A DNA stretch of 64,000 nt from CAVZZV01 sp963779845 (GCA_963779845.1 CAVZZV010000006.1:620001-684000), one strand, 5' to 3'; positions 1-11,100 are shown, numbered from the stretch's first letter. Translations and numbers: made by a program. Notes: a model not told the origin generated them from the letters alone.

Positions 1-952
1 CGGTCGCGATGAGCGGAAATAAATTATCGGTATTTTCCGGAATCGGGAAACCATTCTCAGAAGCAAAAAGAAACAATAAAGCTCCCAGACACAAGAACAG
101 GAAGTTCACCGGTAGAAGGGAGAAGCTCATCAGGTACATATTCTTTTTGGCTTCTTTTATATTGCGGCAACTTAGATTTTTCTGCATCATATCCTGGTCA
201 AGCCCGGTCATCACGATCGCTATGAATGCTCCCCCCAGGAATTGTTTCACAAAATGAGTATTGCTTTTCCAGTCATCAAAGACCCATATTCTGGAGTACT
301 CACTCTCCCGGATAAGCCTGGCCATCGAATGAATATCGAGGTTCATCTGACGGCCAATGAGGATCATGGCAACCACAATTGCGGCCAGCATACTGAAGGT
401 CTGCAAGCTATCGGTCCAGATAATGGTTTTTATCCCTCCCCTGAAAGTGTAAAGCCAAATCAATCCGATAGTAACCCCTACCGTGGCCGCGAAGGGGATC
501 CCCCAACTTTCAAATACCGTTATTTGCAATACATTTGCTACCAGGAACAAGCGAAAGGAAGCGCCAATAATTCGCGAGAGAAGGAAAAAAGAGGCCCCTG
601 TTTTATAGGAAAATTTGCCGAACCGGGTTTCCAGATAAGTATATATTGAAGTAAGCCTTAACCGGTAATAGAGCGGCATCAGAATATTGGCTATTACGAA
701 ATACCCTGCCAGAAATCCCAGCACCATCTGCATATAGGTAAATTGCGTACTTCCCACCCATCCCGGCACAGAGATAAAGGTAACCCCGGAAAGGCTCGCG
801 CCGATCATCCCAAAAGCCACTACATACCAGGGCGACTTCCGGTTTCCGGTAAAAAATGATTGGTTATCCGCTTTCCTGCTGGTGATCCAGGAAATCAGGA
901 TAAGCAGGGCAAAGTATAGAAGGATAATGGTAAAGAGTAGTCCTGGCGACAC
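1..952 (-). CDS. Sodium:solute symporter (SSF family), N-terminal part
   Basis: The minus-strand frame stays open from a GTG codon at 952 down to the window edge (about 317 codons), so the C-terminal third is missing. It reads as a polytopic SSF transporter: an N-terminal hydrophobic helix, then SRKADNQSFFTGNR followed by the glycine-rich second helix (GMIGASLSGVTFISVPG), and later WTDSLQ and TGLDQDMMQKNLSCR. These are family signatures near the sodium site and in the middle of the protein. The family usually has about 500 residues and 13 helices. It would import a solute (sugar, amino acid or organic acid) with sodium across the inner membrane; the substrate cannot be told. A stop lies three codons upstream of the GTG, so no longer start is possible. 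The family call is firm and the start is moderately sure. Confidence 0.85.
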   Translation of the reverse strand, partial: MSPGLLFTIILLYFALLILISWITSRKADNQSFFTGNRKSPWYVVAFGMIGASLSGVTFISVPGWVGSTQFTYMQMVLGFLAGYFVIANILMPLYYRLRLTSIYTYLETRFGKFSYKTGASFFLLSRIIGASFRLFLVANVLQITVFESWGIPFAATVGVTIGLIWLYTFRGGIKTIIWTDSLQTFSMLAAIVVAMILIGRQMNLDIHSMARLIRESEYSRIWVFDDWKSNTHFVKQFLGGAFIAIVMTGLDQDMMQKNLSCRNIKEAKKNMYLMSFSLLPVNFLFLCLGALLFLFASENGFPIPENTDNLFPLIAT

Positions 953-1509
953 AATAGGCTATTTAAAGTAAACGCCAATATTAGGAAAAAATTTAGAAGG
1001 CTGCAATTCGGTGGAGCATTCAGAAAATGTGGAAGCTAAACACCATGCAGAAATTTATGCAACACATATTGAAAATAAAATTAGACAAGAGCATGGATAT
1101 TCTTTGAAGGTGGAGTTGTTATAAACAGTGGGATTTAGCGAATTCTTTTTTTCAGAAAGAGATAGATAATAAAAAAGCCCTTTTATTTTTATTATCCATC
1201 TTACCAACCCATTGAAAAGCCCTGAAAGGGCATTGGCAATAGCACAGGGATCGCCCTGTGTAAAGGGCGTAAGCTTTAGTTGGGTGATTCCGATGAAAGG
1301 TAGGTTTGGGTTTTCTTCTACGTAGATAAATACATATCTTACTACGTAGATAAAAAACATGATTAGGGAACTTTCAAACTTACGGAAGAAGAATCTAAAA
1401 ACTTGAAGTCCCAAATTGCCACCTCAAGTTGGGTAGGTCAAGGATATGAATATATCTGTAATGGAGAGTCCTAAGAAATTTAAATTTTAGCAGACACTCC
1501 TGGTAAAAT
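953..1509. other. Intergenic stretch with hairpins and a gene remnant
   Basis: I see no convincing gene here. A plus-strand frame ending with TAA at 1122-1124 (ending KHHAEIYATHIENKIRQ...) has protein-like composition but no good start, and may be a decayed gene tail. A perfect 7-bp hairpin (CACAGGG/CCCTGTG, 4-base loop) is at 1243-1260, next to a second small hairpin at about 1219-1231. Two copies of a CTACGTAGATAAA word occur near 1318 and 1341. Their role is unknown. Confidence 0.4.
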
Positions 1510-2733
1510 TTATTGTTTACCTTCCTCTGGGAACCTGGAAGGATCTACCATAAGTTCCAGTTTTCCACCCGATTGGACGGTAAAATTATTTTCGATCAAA
1601 ATACTTTCCTTTGCAACTACACTCAGTTGCTGATTATTTTGAAGTGTAAAATCACAATCGAACTCAATATTATTTCCAATAATACAATTGTAAATATCTT
1701 CACTTTGCGGAATCTGACTGGCGTTTGTAATAAATTGATCGGTTATTGTGTCCACTTCTTTATAATATCTTACATAATCAATTTCCATCTGAGCCGGAAA
1801 GGGAGTGTCAGAATCAGGTGATCTCCTGTTCCCATGCATATCCATTCCACTTTGTATTGCCAAATCGAAAATAATATGCATGGGGTTATCATGCGGGAAA
1901 ATAGGGTTCATTTTATATTTATCACCAGTATTAATCTGACAAACATCTTTTGCCCCTTTTTTGTATCTGTATTCTCTCCTTTTTAATAGGTCATCAACAT
2001 ACCATTCAACCTTGTTTGGAGCCCATACCAAGGAAAAAACATGAAATTCATCTGAAAAACCGGCATTTTTATATTGTGAGGAACATCGATCATCTTTGCC
2101 ATCTTGATCATAATCGACATGAATGGTCATTTCATGATATCTGGAAAGCTTATCCGGATCATACCGTTTACGGGTATTTTCGTTCTCAAACTCAAAAATA
2201 TCTATCTCATTTACAGGGGGATTCCCATATAACCAAAAGGCGGGGAAAAAACCTTTTCCTTTAGGAATTTTCACCCTGGCCTCATATTTCCCATAGGAAA
2301 AAGTTTGCCGGGTCCATATATTAGCAGAGGTATATTGGTAGGGTCTTCGGTTTGATATCCCATCATTCAGAATGAGGTTGGGATCAAGCCATGGGATCGC
2401 TCTCCTGGAAATATTTTCTTCCCTGGTAATAATTTCAAGCTTTCCATTGGATATATGAGTATTCTCCTCAAAAAGCCAATAATTCTGTGTTCTTCCGTTA
2501 TTCCCATATAATTCACCACCAGGACCATCACCATAATTATTTTTCCATACCCGGGAATCAAGAGCCTGACCAGAAAAATCATCCTCAAATACTTTAATAT
2601 ATTCACCCGTCTCACATTGATTGAATGATTGAGTTGAAATAACTTTTATTCTCTTACACCACTGAGAATAAAGGTTCGTCGTAAAAACCACGAAAAGAAT
2701 TAATGAAATTATATAGGGAAGAGATTTCGTCAA
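1510..2733 (-). CDS. Secreted GH16 family glycoside hydrolase (laminarinase-like)
   Basis: This 407-residue protein starts with a signal peptide (about residues 1-23, ending NLYSQ) and has a glycoside hydrolase family 16 domain at about residues 45-325. The active-site signature is NEIDIFEFE, with nucleophile E176, assisting D178 and acid/base E181. Such enzymes cleave beta-1,3 or beta-1,4 bonds in laminarin, agar, carrageenan or similar polysaccharides outside the cell. The last 70 residues (CIIGNNIEFDCDFTLQ...SGGKLELMVDP) look like the short beta-strand-repeat module often found at the C-terminus of secreted Bacteroidota proteins. No SusC/D pair is nearby, so it is not in an evident polysaccharide utilisation locus. 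Substrate specificity cannot be read from the sequence. Confidence 0.9.
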   Translation of the reverse strand: MTKSLPYIISLILFVVFTTNLYSQWCKRIKVISTQSFNQCETGEYIKVFEDDFSGQALDSRVWKNNYGDGPGGELYGNNGRTQNYWLFEENTHISNGKLEIITREENISRRAIPWLDPNLILNDGISNRRPYQYTSANIWTRQTFSYGKYEARVKIPKGKGFFPAFWLYGNPPVNEIDIFEFENENTRKRYDPDKLSRYHEMTIHVDYDQDGKDDRCSSQYKNAGFSDEFHVFSLVWAPNKVEWYVDDLLKRREYRYKKGAKDVCQINTGDKYKMNPIFPHDNPMHIIFDLAIQSGMDMHGNRRSPDSDTPFPAQMEIDYVRYYKEVDTITDQFITNASQIPQSEDIYNCIIGNNIEFDCDFTLQNNQQLSVVAKESILIENNFTVQSGGKLELMVDPSRFPEEGKQ

Positions 2734-2782
2734 AATAGTGCCTATCGGAGGTTTGCCGGTGGAATGGAGTAGGAGAATTTTA

Positions 2783-3628
2783 TTAAAATACAGAGGAACT
2801 ACCTATTTTATCATCGGAAACAGAAGCACTTTTTTGGTCCGAAAGCATACCTTCCAACTGATTGATCCTCTTCATAAGTTCTGCAATTTTCATATCATTG
2901 GTTGCAATACGCTGCTCCTGGGACTTTAATGCCTCAACGATCATGGGAATAAATCCAATATAATCAACACTTAACAACCCCAGACTATCCTCAGAAACTA
3001 ATTCAGGGAAATACTCTTTGACTTTTTGTGCTGAAAATCCAAAACGAATCTTGTTGTAAAAATCATCCCCGTAAATATTTTTCCGAACTACCATCGAATC
3101 TTTCTCTTGAACCATACTTCTTCCTTCAAAATAGAGATCTTCAGGAGTAGTTTTAAAATTGAATTTTATGCCGGAAAGTTGAAGCAAGTTTGGTACCGAA
3201 CCATTAATTGCCTGAATATTATCCTCTATTCTTTCATCTGACAAAAGAAAAAGTGTACCACAGATACCTGCGTCTCCAACCACATCTAACGTATATGAAG
3301 GGTAGGTAACTCCTATGCCAACCTTTCCGTTAGATCTTACAATAAATTTACTGGAATAATTAGTGGAAAGATTCAACAAGCCAGGATTGGCAGGCTGCAA
3401 ATTTTTATAATTTGCCCGAATAATATCATATCCTGAACCTACATTGTTTTTGCTATTAGATATATCTAAAACATCATTATCAATATCGACGGTTATTACA
3501 TGCTGATTGTAGATATCTACCCGACCATTTGAAAGTACTTTTAATTGAGCACTGACGGTTAAAGAATGAAAAAGCAGGAGGAATACCATTGGTGAAAATA
3601 AGAGGATATTGAATGAAACCTTTTTCAT
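2783..3628 (-). CDS. Secreted tail-fibre-like protein with S74 intramolecular chaperone domain
   Basis: This 281-residue protein has a signal peptide (about residues 1-27, ending TVSAQ), a beta-rich central part with a GIGVTYPSYTLDV motif of the kind found before S74 domains, and from about residue 130 a peptidase S74 domain (LSDERIEDNI, IRFGFSAQKVKEYFPELV, SVDYIGFIPMIVEALK). The end is a coiled coil (RIATNDMKIAELMKRINQLEG). In this family the domain trimerises, helps beta-helical fibres fold and then cuts itself off. In Bacteroidota it is common on surface or secreted proteins. It lies 49 bp upstream of the GH16 gene on the same strand and the two may be cotranscribed. Partner and cargo are unknown. 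Confidence 0.8.
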   Translation of the reverse strand: MKKVSFNILLFSPMVFLLLFHSLTVSAQLKVLSNGRVDIYNQHVITVDIDNDVLDISNSKNNVGSGYDIIRANYKNLQPANPGLLNLSTNYSSKFIVRSNGKVGIGVTYPSYTLDVVGDAGICGTLFLLSDERIEDNIQAINGSVPNLLQLSGIKFNFKTTPEDLYFEGRSMVQEKDSMVVRKNIYGDDFYNKIRFGFSAQKVKEYFPELVSEDSLGLLSVDYIGFIPMIVEALKSQEQRIATNDMKIAELMKRINQLEGMLSDQKSASVSDDKIGSSSVF

Positions 3629-3851
3629 GATGACCGGGTTTTAGGATGATTGGAAAAAATACTTTTTGCTCATCAGAATGCTTCTATGTAATAAAAACAG
3701 CCAGCGCAATGAAATATAATTTTTCCTGATGAAATTCTGTGGTAAATTTTAATGTTTATACAACAACAATTTAAAACGATTGTTTGGACTTTACAGTGCA
3801 GCGCAATTACAAAATGATTTAATTATTATCAACCTATTATTTCAAATTTTA

Positions 3852-3881
3852 TTGCATATCGCACAATTGCCATTAATTTTG
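3852..3881 (+). promoter_or_regulatory. Predicted Bacteroidota-type promoter of recR
   Basis: A TAATTTTG box (3874-3881) fits the TAnnTTTG -7 consensus, with TTG at 3852-3854 and 19 bases between, about 50 bases upstream of the recR start. This is a pattern match only. Confidence 0.5.
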
Positions 3882-3930
3882 TGGGATAAACCTATACCGG
3901 TATACCTATACAGAAAAGATAAGGAGCTGC

Positions 3931-4563
3931 ATGTCATTAAACTTACCCTCCCGCCTGCTTGAAGAGGCTGTGAATGAATTTTCGAAACTGCCCGGTATAG
4001 GCAACAAGACCGCATTGCGGCTGGTTCTCCACCTTCTCCGCCAGGATCCATCCGATGCAGAAGCCTTTGGGAATGCAGTTCTCCGGCTAAGAAAAGAAAT
4101 CAAACAATGCACCATTTGTCATAATTTATCCGATGATGAGGTTTGCCATATCTGTGCCGACAAATCGCGGGACGACTCTCTGGTTTGCGTGGTAGAAAAT
4201 ATACGGGATGTGATGTCGATCGAAAATACCCGGCAGTTCCGGGGAAAGTACCATGTCCTGGGCGGGATCATCTCCCCGATGGAAGGTATTGGCCCTGCCG
4301 ACCTCACCATCTCCTCCCTGGAAGAAAAAATATTGGCTGAAAATTCTGAAATCCGTGAGATCATCCTGGCCCTGCCTACCACGATGGAGGGAGATACCAC
4401 CAACTATTATATCTACAGGCGGCTTCAAAATAATTCTAGAATAAGGATAAGCACCATAGCCCGCGGAATCGCTTTTGGAGACGATCTGGAATATGCCGAT
4501 ACAATTACCCTGGGCAGAAGCATTGTGAACAGGACCGATTTTGAAGCGACCTTGAAAAGGTGA
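3931..4563 (+). CDS. recR: Recombination mediator protein RecR
   Basis: RecR has 210 residues here, close to the family norm of about 200. It acts in the cytoplasm with RecO (and RecF) to load RecA on SSB-coated single-stranded DNA during gap repair. The helix-hairpin-helix segment LPGIGNKTALR is at 20-30. The zinc finger has Cys at 60, 63, 72 and 75 (CTIC...CHIC). A Toprim domain follows, with VVENIRDVMSIE and the conserved YHVLGGIISPMEGIGP. The C-terminal part (STIARGIAFGDDLEYAD) also matches. The ATG start lies behind a good promoter match. The gene is not in an operon with its usual dnaX neighbour. Confidence 0.97.
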   Translation: MSLNLPSRLLEEAVNEFSKLPGIGNKTALRLVLHLLRQDPSDAEAFGNAVLRLRKEIKQCTICHNLSDDEVCHICADKSRDDSLVCVVENIRDVMSIENTRQFRGKYHVLGGIISPMEGIGPADLTISSLEEKILAENSEIREIILALPTTMEGDTTNYYIYRRLQNNSRIRISTIARGIAFGDDLEYADTITLGRSIVNRTDFEATLKR

Positions 4564-4725
4564 TTTGGAACATGAATTAATGATTAAGTAAGATTTTTTC
4601 AGATATTTCTATATTTGCACAAAATAAATTTCCCCAATGAAACCCACAGGTTTGCTAAATATATATTTGAAAAGGCAATCAGTTAAGGGGGATTCCACAA
4701 AACTATTAATATAAATAATTTACTG

Positions 4726-5964
4726 ATGAAGCTGAAGGACAACCAATATCTCATCGACGGAATACCCGTTTTGGATCTGGTAGAAAAATACGACGCACCG
4801 CTTTATATCTACGAAACGGCAAAAATGAAAAAGCAGTACGACCGGATAACCAAAGCATTCAAAACAACCCGGGTCAAAGTTCATTTTGCATGCAAAGCCC
4901 TGTCCAACATCAATGTCCTGAAATATTTCAACAGACTGGGTGCCGGACTCGATGCAGTTTCTATACAGGAAGTCTGGCTTGGGCTCAAAGCCGGATTTGA
5001 ACCGGAGAAGATTGTTTATACGCCAAATTGTGTCTCCCTCGACGAAATAGAACTTGCCGTGAAGGAAGGGGTGAAAATCAATATCGACAATCTCTCTATC
5101 CTTGAACAGTTTGGAAACAAATACGGAGCATCCGTCCCGGTGGGCGTCCGGATCAATCCGCATATCCTTGGCGGGGGAAACCAGAAAATCTCTACCGGGC
5201 ATATCGATTCAAAATTCGGAATTTCAATTCACCAGTTGCCTCACCTTCTTCGGGTTATCGAAACCAACAAGATGAAAGTTGAAGGGCTTCACATGCACAC
5301 CGGATCGGATATCCTCGACATTGAGGTCTTCCTCAGAGGGGCGGAGATCATGCTTCAGACAGCCGGAAATTTTCCGGATCTTGAATATATAGATTATGGC
5401 AGCGGATTTAAAGTAGCCTATAGACCGGACGATATTTCGACCGATATCGAGGAACTGGGGAGTACACTTTCACAGCGATTCAATGAATTTTGTAAGGAAT
5501 ACGGAAGGAACCTTACCCTCATATTCGAGCCAGGGAAGTTCCTTGTTAGCGAGGCCGGATATTTTATTGCCAGGGTGAACGTAATCAAACAAACGACTTC
5601 CACCGTTTTTGCCGGCCTCGACACCGGACTGAACCACCTTATCCGGCCCATGTTTTACGAGGCCTATCACAATATTGTCAACATCTCGAAACCCACCGGG
5701 AAAACCCGGATCTATACCGTTGTAGGATATATCTGTGAAACCGATACATTCGGCTGGAACCGTAAGATAGTCGAAGCCCAGGAAGGGGATTATTTTGCCT
5801 TTATGAACGCCGGTGCCTATTGCTTCACCATGGCTTCAAACTATAATTCCCGGTTTCGTCCGGCTGAAGTACTTATCGACAATGGTAAGGATTTCCTCAT
5901 CAGAAAACGAGAGAACATGGAGGACCTGTTAAAAAATCAGGTAATCATAGATGGGGTTTTCTGA
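4726..5964 (+). CDS. lysA: Diaminopimelate decarboxylase
   Basis: A PLP-dependent fold III decarboxylase of 412 residues, the normal size for LysA. It converts meso-diaminopimelate to L-lysine in the last step of lysine synthesis in the cytoplasm. The PLP lysine is K57 in VHFACKALSN. The phosphate-binding and substrate motifs HMHTGSDI (189-196), DYGSGFKV and FEPGKFLV are present, and CETDTFGWNR (337-346) carries the active-site cysteine and aspartate. A TATATTTG -7-like box is at 4610-4617, but I see no clear -33 box. The gene is transcribed with recR, 160 bp downstream of it. Related carboxynorspermidine or arginine decarboxylases are possible alternatives but fit the motifs less well. Confidence 0.92.
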   Translation: MKLKDNQYLIDGIPVLDLVEKYDAPLYIYETAKMKKQYDRITKAFKTTRVKVHFACKALSNINVLKYFNRLGAGLDAVSIQEVWLGLKAGFEPEKIVYTPNCVSLDEIELAVKEGVKINIDNLSILEQFGNKYGASVPVGVRINPHILGGGNQKISTGHIDSKFGISIHQLPHLLRVIETNKMKVEGLHMHTGSDILDIEVFLRGAEIMLQTAGNFPDLEYIDYGSGFKVAYRPDDISTDIEELGSTLSQRFNEFCKEYGRNLTLIFEPGKFLVSEAGYFIARVNVIKQTTSTVFAGLDTGLNHLIRPMFYEAYHNIVNISKPTGKTRIYTVVGYICETDTFGWNRKIVEAQEGDYFAFMNAGAYCFTMASNYNSRFRPAEVLIDNGKDFLIRKRENMEDLLKNQVIIDGVF

Positions 5965-6026
5965 TTAAAAGCATTACTTTAGAGGATTGGTTTACTATAT
6001 GAGACTTGTTTATACATTGGTACTTC

Positions 6027-7976
6027 ATGGACCTCTCGATTGTCATTGTCAACTATAACGTACGGTATTTTCTTGAACAATGTCTTTATTCCGTGGCCCG
6101 CGCAATAAAGAATATAAAAGCGGAAGTTTTCGTGGTGGATAATAATTCCGTTGATGGTTCCACTCTCATGGTCCTTCAGAAATTCCCCTGGGTTACCCTC
6201 ATTGAAAATCAGGTAAATGTCGGTTTCAGCAGAGCCAATAATCAGGCTATCCCCCTGGCCAACGGACAATTCATCCTCCTTTTAAATCCTGATACCATCG
6301 TGGAAGAAGGCAGTTTCACGAAATGCCTCGGATTCATGCACCATCATCCGGAAGCAGGGGCCCTTGGCGTCAAAATGATCGATGGCCGTGGCAACTTCCT
6401 TCCCGAATCCAAACGTTCCCTCCCTACCCCACGGGTCGCATTTTATAAGGTTTTCGGACTTGCAAGCCTCTTTCCCCGTTCGGCTGCTTTTGGACGGTAT
6501 CATCTGGGGAATCTCGACAAAGATGAAATCCACCAGGTCGAAATCCTTTCAGGAGCCTATATGTTTATCCGGAAAGAAGCACTGGGTAAAACCGGAATTC
6601 TGGATGAAAGTTTTTTCATGTATGGTGAAGATATCGATCTGTCCTATCGTATTACCCAGGCAGGTTACAAGAATTACTATTTCCCCGAAACCACCATTAT
6701 CCATTACAAAGGGGAAAGCACTAAAAAAGGGAGCATCAACTATGTGCTTGTTTTTTATAAAGCCATGATCATTTTCGCGAAAAAGCATTTCTCCAGGAAA
6801 AAGGCCCGCTCTCTTTCGCTGTTGATTAATTTTGCAATCTACCTGCGCGCCTCCATTTCGATCATTAAGCGATCCCTTCAAAAGATCGTTCAACCCCTGA
6901 TCGATTTCCTGCTCATCTATCTGGGATTTTACTTTTTCACCCCGGTATGGTCAGGCCTTAAATTTGGTATGGAAGACCATTTCCCCCCTTTCTACCTTCA
7001 ATTCATGGTCCCCATTTACATTCTCATTTTCATCACTTCAGTTTATTATTCAGGCGGTTATGAAAAACCGGTAAAAATTTGGAATATCTTTAAAGGCTAT
7101 CTTAGCGGCACCATTTTTCTGCTTGTTCTGTATGCCCTCTTACCCGAAGATCTAAGATTTTCACGAGCCCTGATCCTGATGGGCAGTTTCTGGGCTATCG
7201 CAGTGCTCCTTTTTCATCGTTTTATTATGAACTTAACCGGGATCAGGGATTATGAATTCTCTTTGAACCGTAAAAAACGGGTTCTTCTTATCGCGGGTAA
7301 AGATGAATCTGAACGGGTCGGAAGAATTCTGAAAAACACAAGATTAAGCCCCGATATAGTGGGTACGGTAAACCCTGCCGGAAGCCAGGATCCGTTTTTT
7401 ATCGGAAATATAACCCAAATTCAGGAAATTGTAAGAATCCATAAAATTGAAGAGGTTGTATTCTGCTCCAGAGATATTGCAGCCCAGGGAATCATAAAAA
7501 ATATGGCCCTGCTTAATGACGAAAATATCGAGTTTAAAATAGCCCCTCCGGAAAGCCTTTCTGTGATTGGCAGTAATTCCATTTATACTTCCGGAGACCT
7601 CTACCTTATCCGCTTCAATTCCATTGGAAAAGAGAATAATAAACGAAAAAAAAGGCTTTTTGATGTGCTGGTTTCATTGGTTATGATTCTTTTGAGCCCG
7701 ATCCTGTGGATTTTCATAAAAGACTTTCCCAGGGTGCTTAAAAGTGCTCTGCTTGTCTTTGCCGGTAATTTAACCTGGGTTGGGTATTGCCCTAAAACAG
7801 ATCTCAGTTCGATCCCTGTATTGCGTCCCGGGGTATATTCGGTTTGCCTAAAAGAACAAGAGGAACTCCCACAAACTGTTAGCGAAAACCTTAACCTGGA
7901 ATACGCGAGAGATTATCATATATCTGCAGATTTTAATATTTTGTGGATGAATTTATTTTTTATAAAGAAAAAATAA
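6027..7976 (+). CDS. Glycosyltransferase family 2 with membrane and nucleotide-binding-like C-terminal part
   Basis: Residues 1-270 form a GT-A family 2 domain of the rhamnosyltransferase type: the start MDLSIVIVNYN, DNNSVDGS, LLLNPDT (the DXD-like site), LSGAYMFIRKE and FFMYGEDIDLSYR. I start at 6027 because the family begins with this strand; an in-frame ATG 21 bases upstream adds residues that do not fit. The C-terminal half has at least four membrane helices, then a Rossmann-like segment (RKKRVLLIAGKDES, IVGTVNP) like the nucleotide-binding part of polyprenyl sugar transferases, and another helix. It probably adds sugars to an exopolysaccharide or O-antigen precursor at the inner membrane. 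Donor and acceptor are unknown. The architecture (GT2 fused to an initiating-transferase-like tail) is known in Bacteroidota. Confidence 0.85.
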   Translation: MDLSIVIVNYNVRYFLEQCLYSVARAIKNIKAEVFVVDNNSVDGSTLMVLQKFPWVTLIENQVNVGFSRANNQAIPLANGQFILLLNPDTIVEEGSFTKCLGFMHHHPEAGALGVKMIDGRGNFLPESKRSLPTPRVAFYKVFGLASLFPRSAAFGRYHLGNLDKDEIHQVEILSGAYMFIRKEALGKTGILDESFFMYGEDIDLSYRITQAGYKNYYFPETTIIHYKGESTKKGSINYVLVFYKAMIIFAKKHFSRKKARSLSLLINFAIYLRASISIIKRSLQKIVQPLIDFLLIYLGFYFFTPVWSGLKFGMEDHFPPFYLQFMVPIYILIFITSVYYSGGYEKPVKIWNIFKGYLSGTIFLLVLYALLPEDLRFSRALILMGSFWAIAVLLFHRFIMNLTGIRDYEFSLNRKKRVLLIAGKDESERVGRILKNTRLSPDIVGTVNPAGSQDPFFIGNITQIQEIVRIHKIEEVVFCSRDIAAQGIIKNMALLNDENIEFKIAPPESLSVIGSNSIYTSGDLYLIRFNSIGKENNKRKKRLFDVLVSLVMILLSPILWIFIKDFPRVLKSALLVFAGNLTWVGYCPKTDLSSIPVLRPGVYSVCLKEQEELPQTVSENLNLEYARDYHISADFNILWMNLFFIKKK

Positions 7977-8149
7977 TGAAAGTCCTGAGCATGAAAGTGG
8001 TCGTAAAACCTTTTTATTAATTACCCTTTACTTTCATTTCGCAAAGAAAAACGGTCCATTTATAATACAAGCCCTGTCATAGGTCAAAAAAATATAAACC
8101 AAATCAGATACTTCTCGTATCATAGTGTTTATTCCTGATTCATTATTTA

Positions 8150-8157
8150 TATATTTG
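8150..8157 (+). promoter_or_regulatory. Possible -7 promoter box of the giant PD40 gene
   Basis: TATATTTG matches TAnnTTTG and lies 15 bases before the ATG at 8172. The -33 region (around 8125-8130, GTGTTT) is only a weak match, so this is tentative. Confidence 0.35.
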
Positions 8158-8171
8158 TTTTTTGCATAAAT

Positions 8172-11100
8172 ATGATAAAGAGAATTTTACTCCCAACACT
8201 GTTGTCCGTTATATTCCTTTCTCAGGGATTCAGTCAGCAGGAAACAGATCTACAGGCTACGTTTTTAACCGCTGAATCCTATTTCCTTTTCGAGGAATTC
8301 AAAGAGGCCCTACCCCTATATCTGCGTATTCATCGAGCGCAACCCGAAAACGATAACATCAATTACAAAATTGGTGTCTGCTTTCTGAATGATCCCTTTC
8401 AAAAGGAAAAGGCCATCATCTATCTTGAAAAAGCGAGTGAGAATATAAATCCACGATACCGGCAGAACAATTTCAAGGAAACAGCCGCTCCGACCGATGC
8501 CGTCTTTTACCTGGGGAATGCTTATTTTATAAATAACCAGATAGATAATGCAAGGGAACAATATAATAAGTTCCTTAAAATCATGGATACAGAGGTTTAT
8601 GACAGGCAACTTGTCCTGGATCAGATAGATGCTTGCGATGCAGCGGCGAGACTGGAGAAAAAACCGATCGATTTTGACCGCCGGCTCCTTCCTTCAAAAA
8701 TAAATACCCGTTTCTCCGAAAAAAACCCGGTTGTTTCGGGTGATGAAACCCGTCTCGCCTATATAGCTGAACTTCAATTTTATGATGCCGTTTTCTTTAC
8801 CGAAAAAATTAATGGTAATTGGACGGAACCACGGAATATCGTTGCGGAACTGGGTGTTGACGGGGATGTTTATCCCGTGAGCATGTCCTATAAGGGCGAC
8901 CGGATGTATATTTACAGAAACGACGATTTCATCGGTAACCTATACCAAACGACCTACTCCAATGGGAAATGGGGGCCTTTGGTAAAGCTGAATGAAAATA
9001 TCAATACAAAATACTGGGAATCGCATGCCAGCGAAACCAGGGATGGAAAAACGCTCTATTTTTCGAGTAACCGCAAAGGAGGAATGGGCGATCTGGACAT
9101 TTACCGATCAGAAAAAATGCCAAATGGTGGGTGGGGGCCTGCTGTAAATCTGGGTTCCGTGGTTAATTCAATATACAATGATGATACCCCTTTTATTACC
9201 GCATCGGGCGATAAACTTTTTTTTAGCTCTTACGGACATTACAATATGGGGGGATATGATATCTTCATGACCCGTAAAAATTCGGATGGATCCTGGGCTG
9301 CACCGGTTAATTTGGGTTACCCCGTAAATACCACCGATGATGACCAGTTTTTCAATCCGGTGGGTGACGGTGAAAAAGCCTATTACTCCAGATATGACCA
9401 TGCAGGGGCAGGCTTGTATGACATATACGAATATACAGTCTATAATGCGGATTACCCCAGGATGTTCCCCATTTCCGGTTTATTGGATTATATGGGCACC
9501 AAAACAGATTCTTCCGAAGTCCTGCTTTCCGTTATTGATAAATTGGGAAGGGATACCCTTCTGTCGATTCATCCAAATCGCAAGGGTGAGATCGCATTTA
9601 AAGTTCCGGCGGGTACTTATCAATTGGTTTTTGACAGCGAGCGTTTCCATAAATTTATGATGGATCTTGAAGTGGATCAGAACACCCCCCATTCAGGACT
9701 GATCCTGCCGGGGACGATCAAACTGCAGGCCCGGCCGCTGGCCCTTACCCAGGAAGAAGAAGATAAAAAACTTCAGCTTCAGGATACCCTCATTATAGTG
9801 GACGAACAGAAAGAGGTCAGGATAAAATACAACGCAGAGCGCGGATCAGATGTGGTAATCAATGTATTTAACAACGATTCCATCCTCGCAAGCACCGACT
9901 CACTCGAAATCAACCGGCGTCGGAACACCTTTGAATTTGTACCTGAACCCGGCAAGAATAAAGTAGTGATCACCCTGACCGATGAAGAGGGAAATGTGAT
10001 CGAACGGAGTGCCGAGGTCATCTATAATGCCCCTGAATCGATCAATAATATTGATGACAACAGGGAAGGTATGGAAGAAGATGGCAATAAACCAATCACG
10101 GAAGCAGACCAGGGGACGGTGGAAGATAATATGCCTGAGGTAAAGGCTTCTGACCAAAAGACAGATGCGAATATTTCTCTTATTAAGGATAAGCTTTCTT
10201 CCCTCGCGGATGGGAGGCTGAAAGAATTCATTGACGGAATCGATCTGGAAAAAGAGGGAATCCGGTCATTAGATGATCTGATAAAATACCTTAAAGAGAA
10301 TGCCGCTGCCAATGGTTACACCATGGAAGAGGTGGACGACCTTCTAAGTAGAGCCTTATCGGAAAAGGATCTGAATGAATTTATCGCCGATATGAAAAGA
10401 GCCTCAGAGGGCAATCTTCGCAAAACCCTTTCCGATTTTAATCCTGAAAAGGAAAATATCGGGACCCCCAGAGAACTGATTGATAGGCTGATGGAAAAAG
10501 CAGTCACTTCAAACTACAAGGAAAGCGATGTGGCAGCTTCGCTGGCAATCCTTGCAGCTCAGGGCAATAAAGATCCTCAGTGGCTCCTGAACGCCCTAAA
10601 GAACAATTCGACTGATAAACTCAGAGATTATCTTGAGAATTACACCCTCGATCCCTCTCTGATCAATGCACCCGCTGCATTGGGGATGGACTTATACTCA
10701 AAGGCAGAAACAGGTCAGATCGATAAATCAGAATTTTTGGATCTGCTTACCAAACTTGCTGTATCCCGGAATGTGGAAGCGCTAAAGAATCGTTTGGCGC
10801 AACTGGCTGAAGGAGATTTGAAGAGCCTTCTGGACAGTCTCGATCTGCAATATAATCAGATTTACACTGCAGACAGTCTTATTAAGTTCCTCTATAATAA
10901 TAAATATAACCTTGACTATACCGATGAGGATGTGGACAAACTCCTTTCCGATGCTCTGGGCATGCAGATGAAGGAAATCGACGATCTAAGACGTCGCATG
11001 GCTGTGGTTTCCGAAGAAGAGCTGAAAGATTTCCTTACCAATTATGATGTAAGAGAGGGAAAACATACTTCACCACAGGGATTTATTGATTATCTGAAAA

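Noticed and set aside
9..649. Plus-strand open frames at the window start
   Set aside because: They are the shadow of the sodium:solute symporter on the minus strand, which has clear helices and family motifs.
4637..4714. 25-residue ORF in the lysA leader as a regulatory peptide
   Set aside because: It has no run of lysine codons and no terminator/antiterminator pair that I could see.
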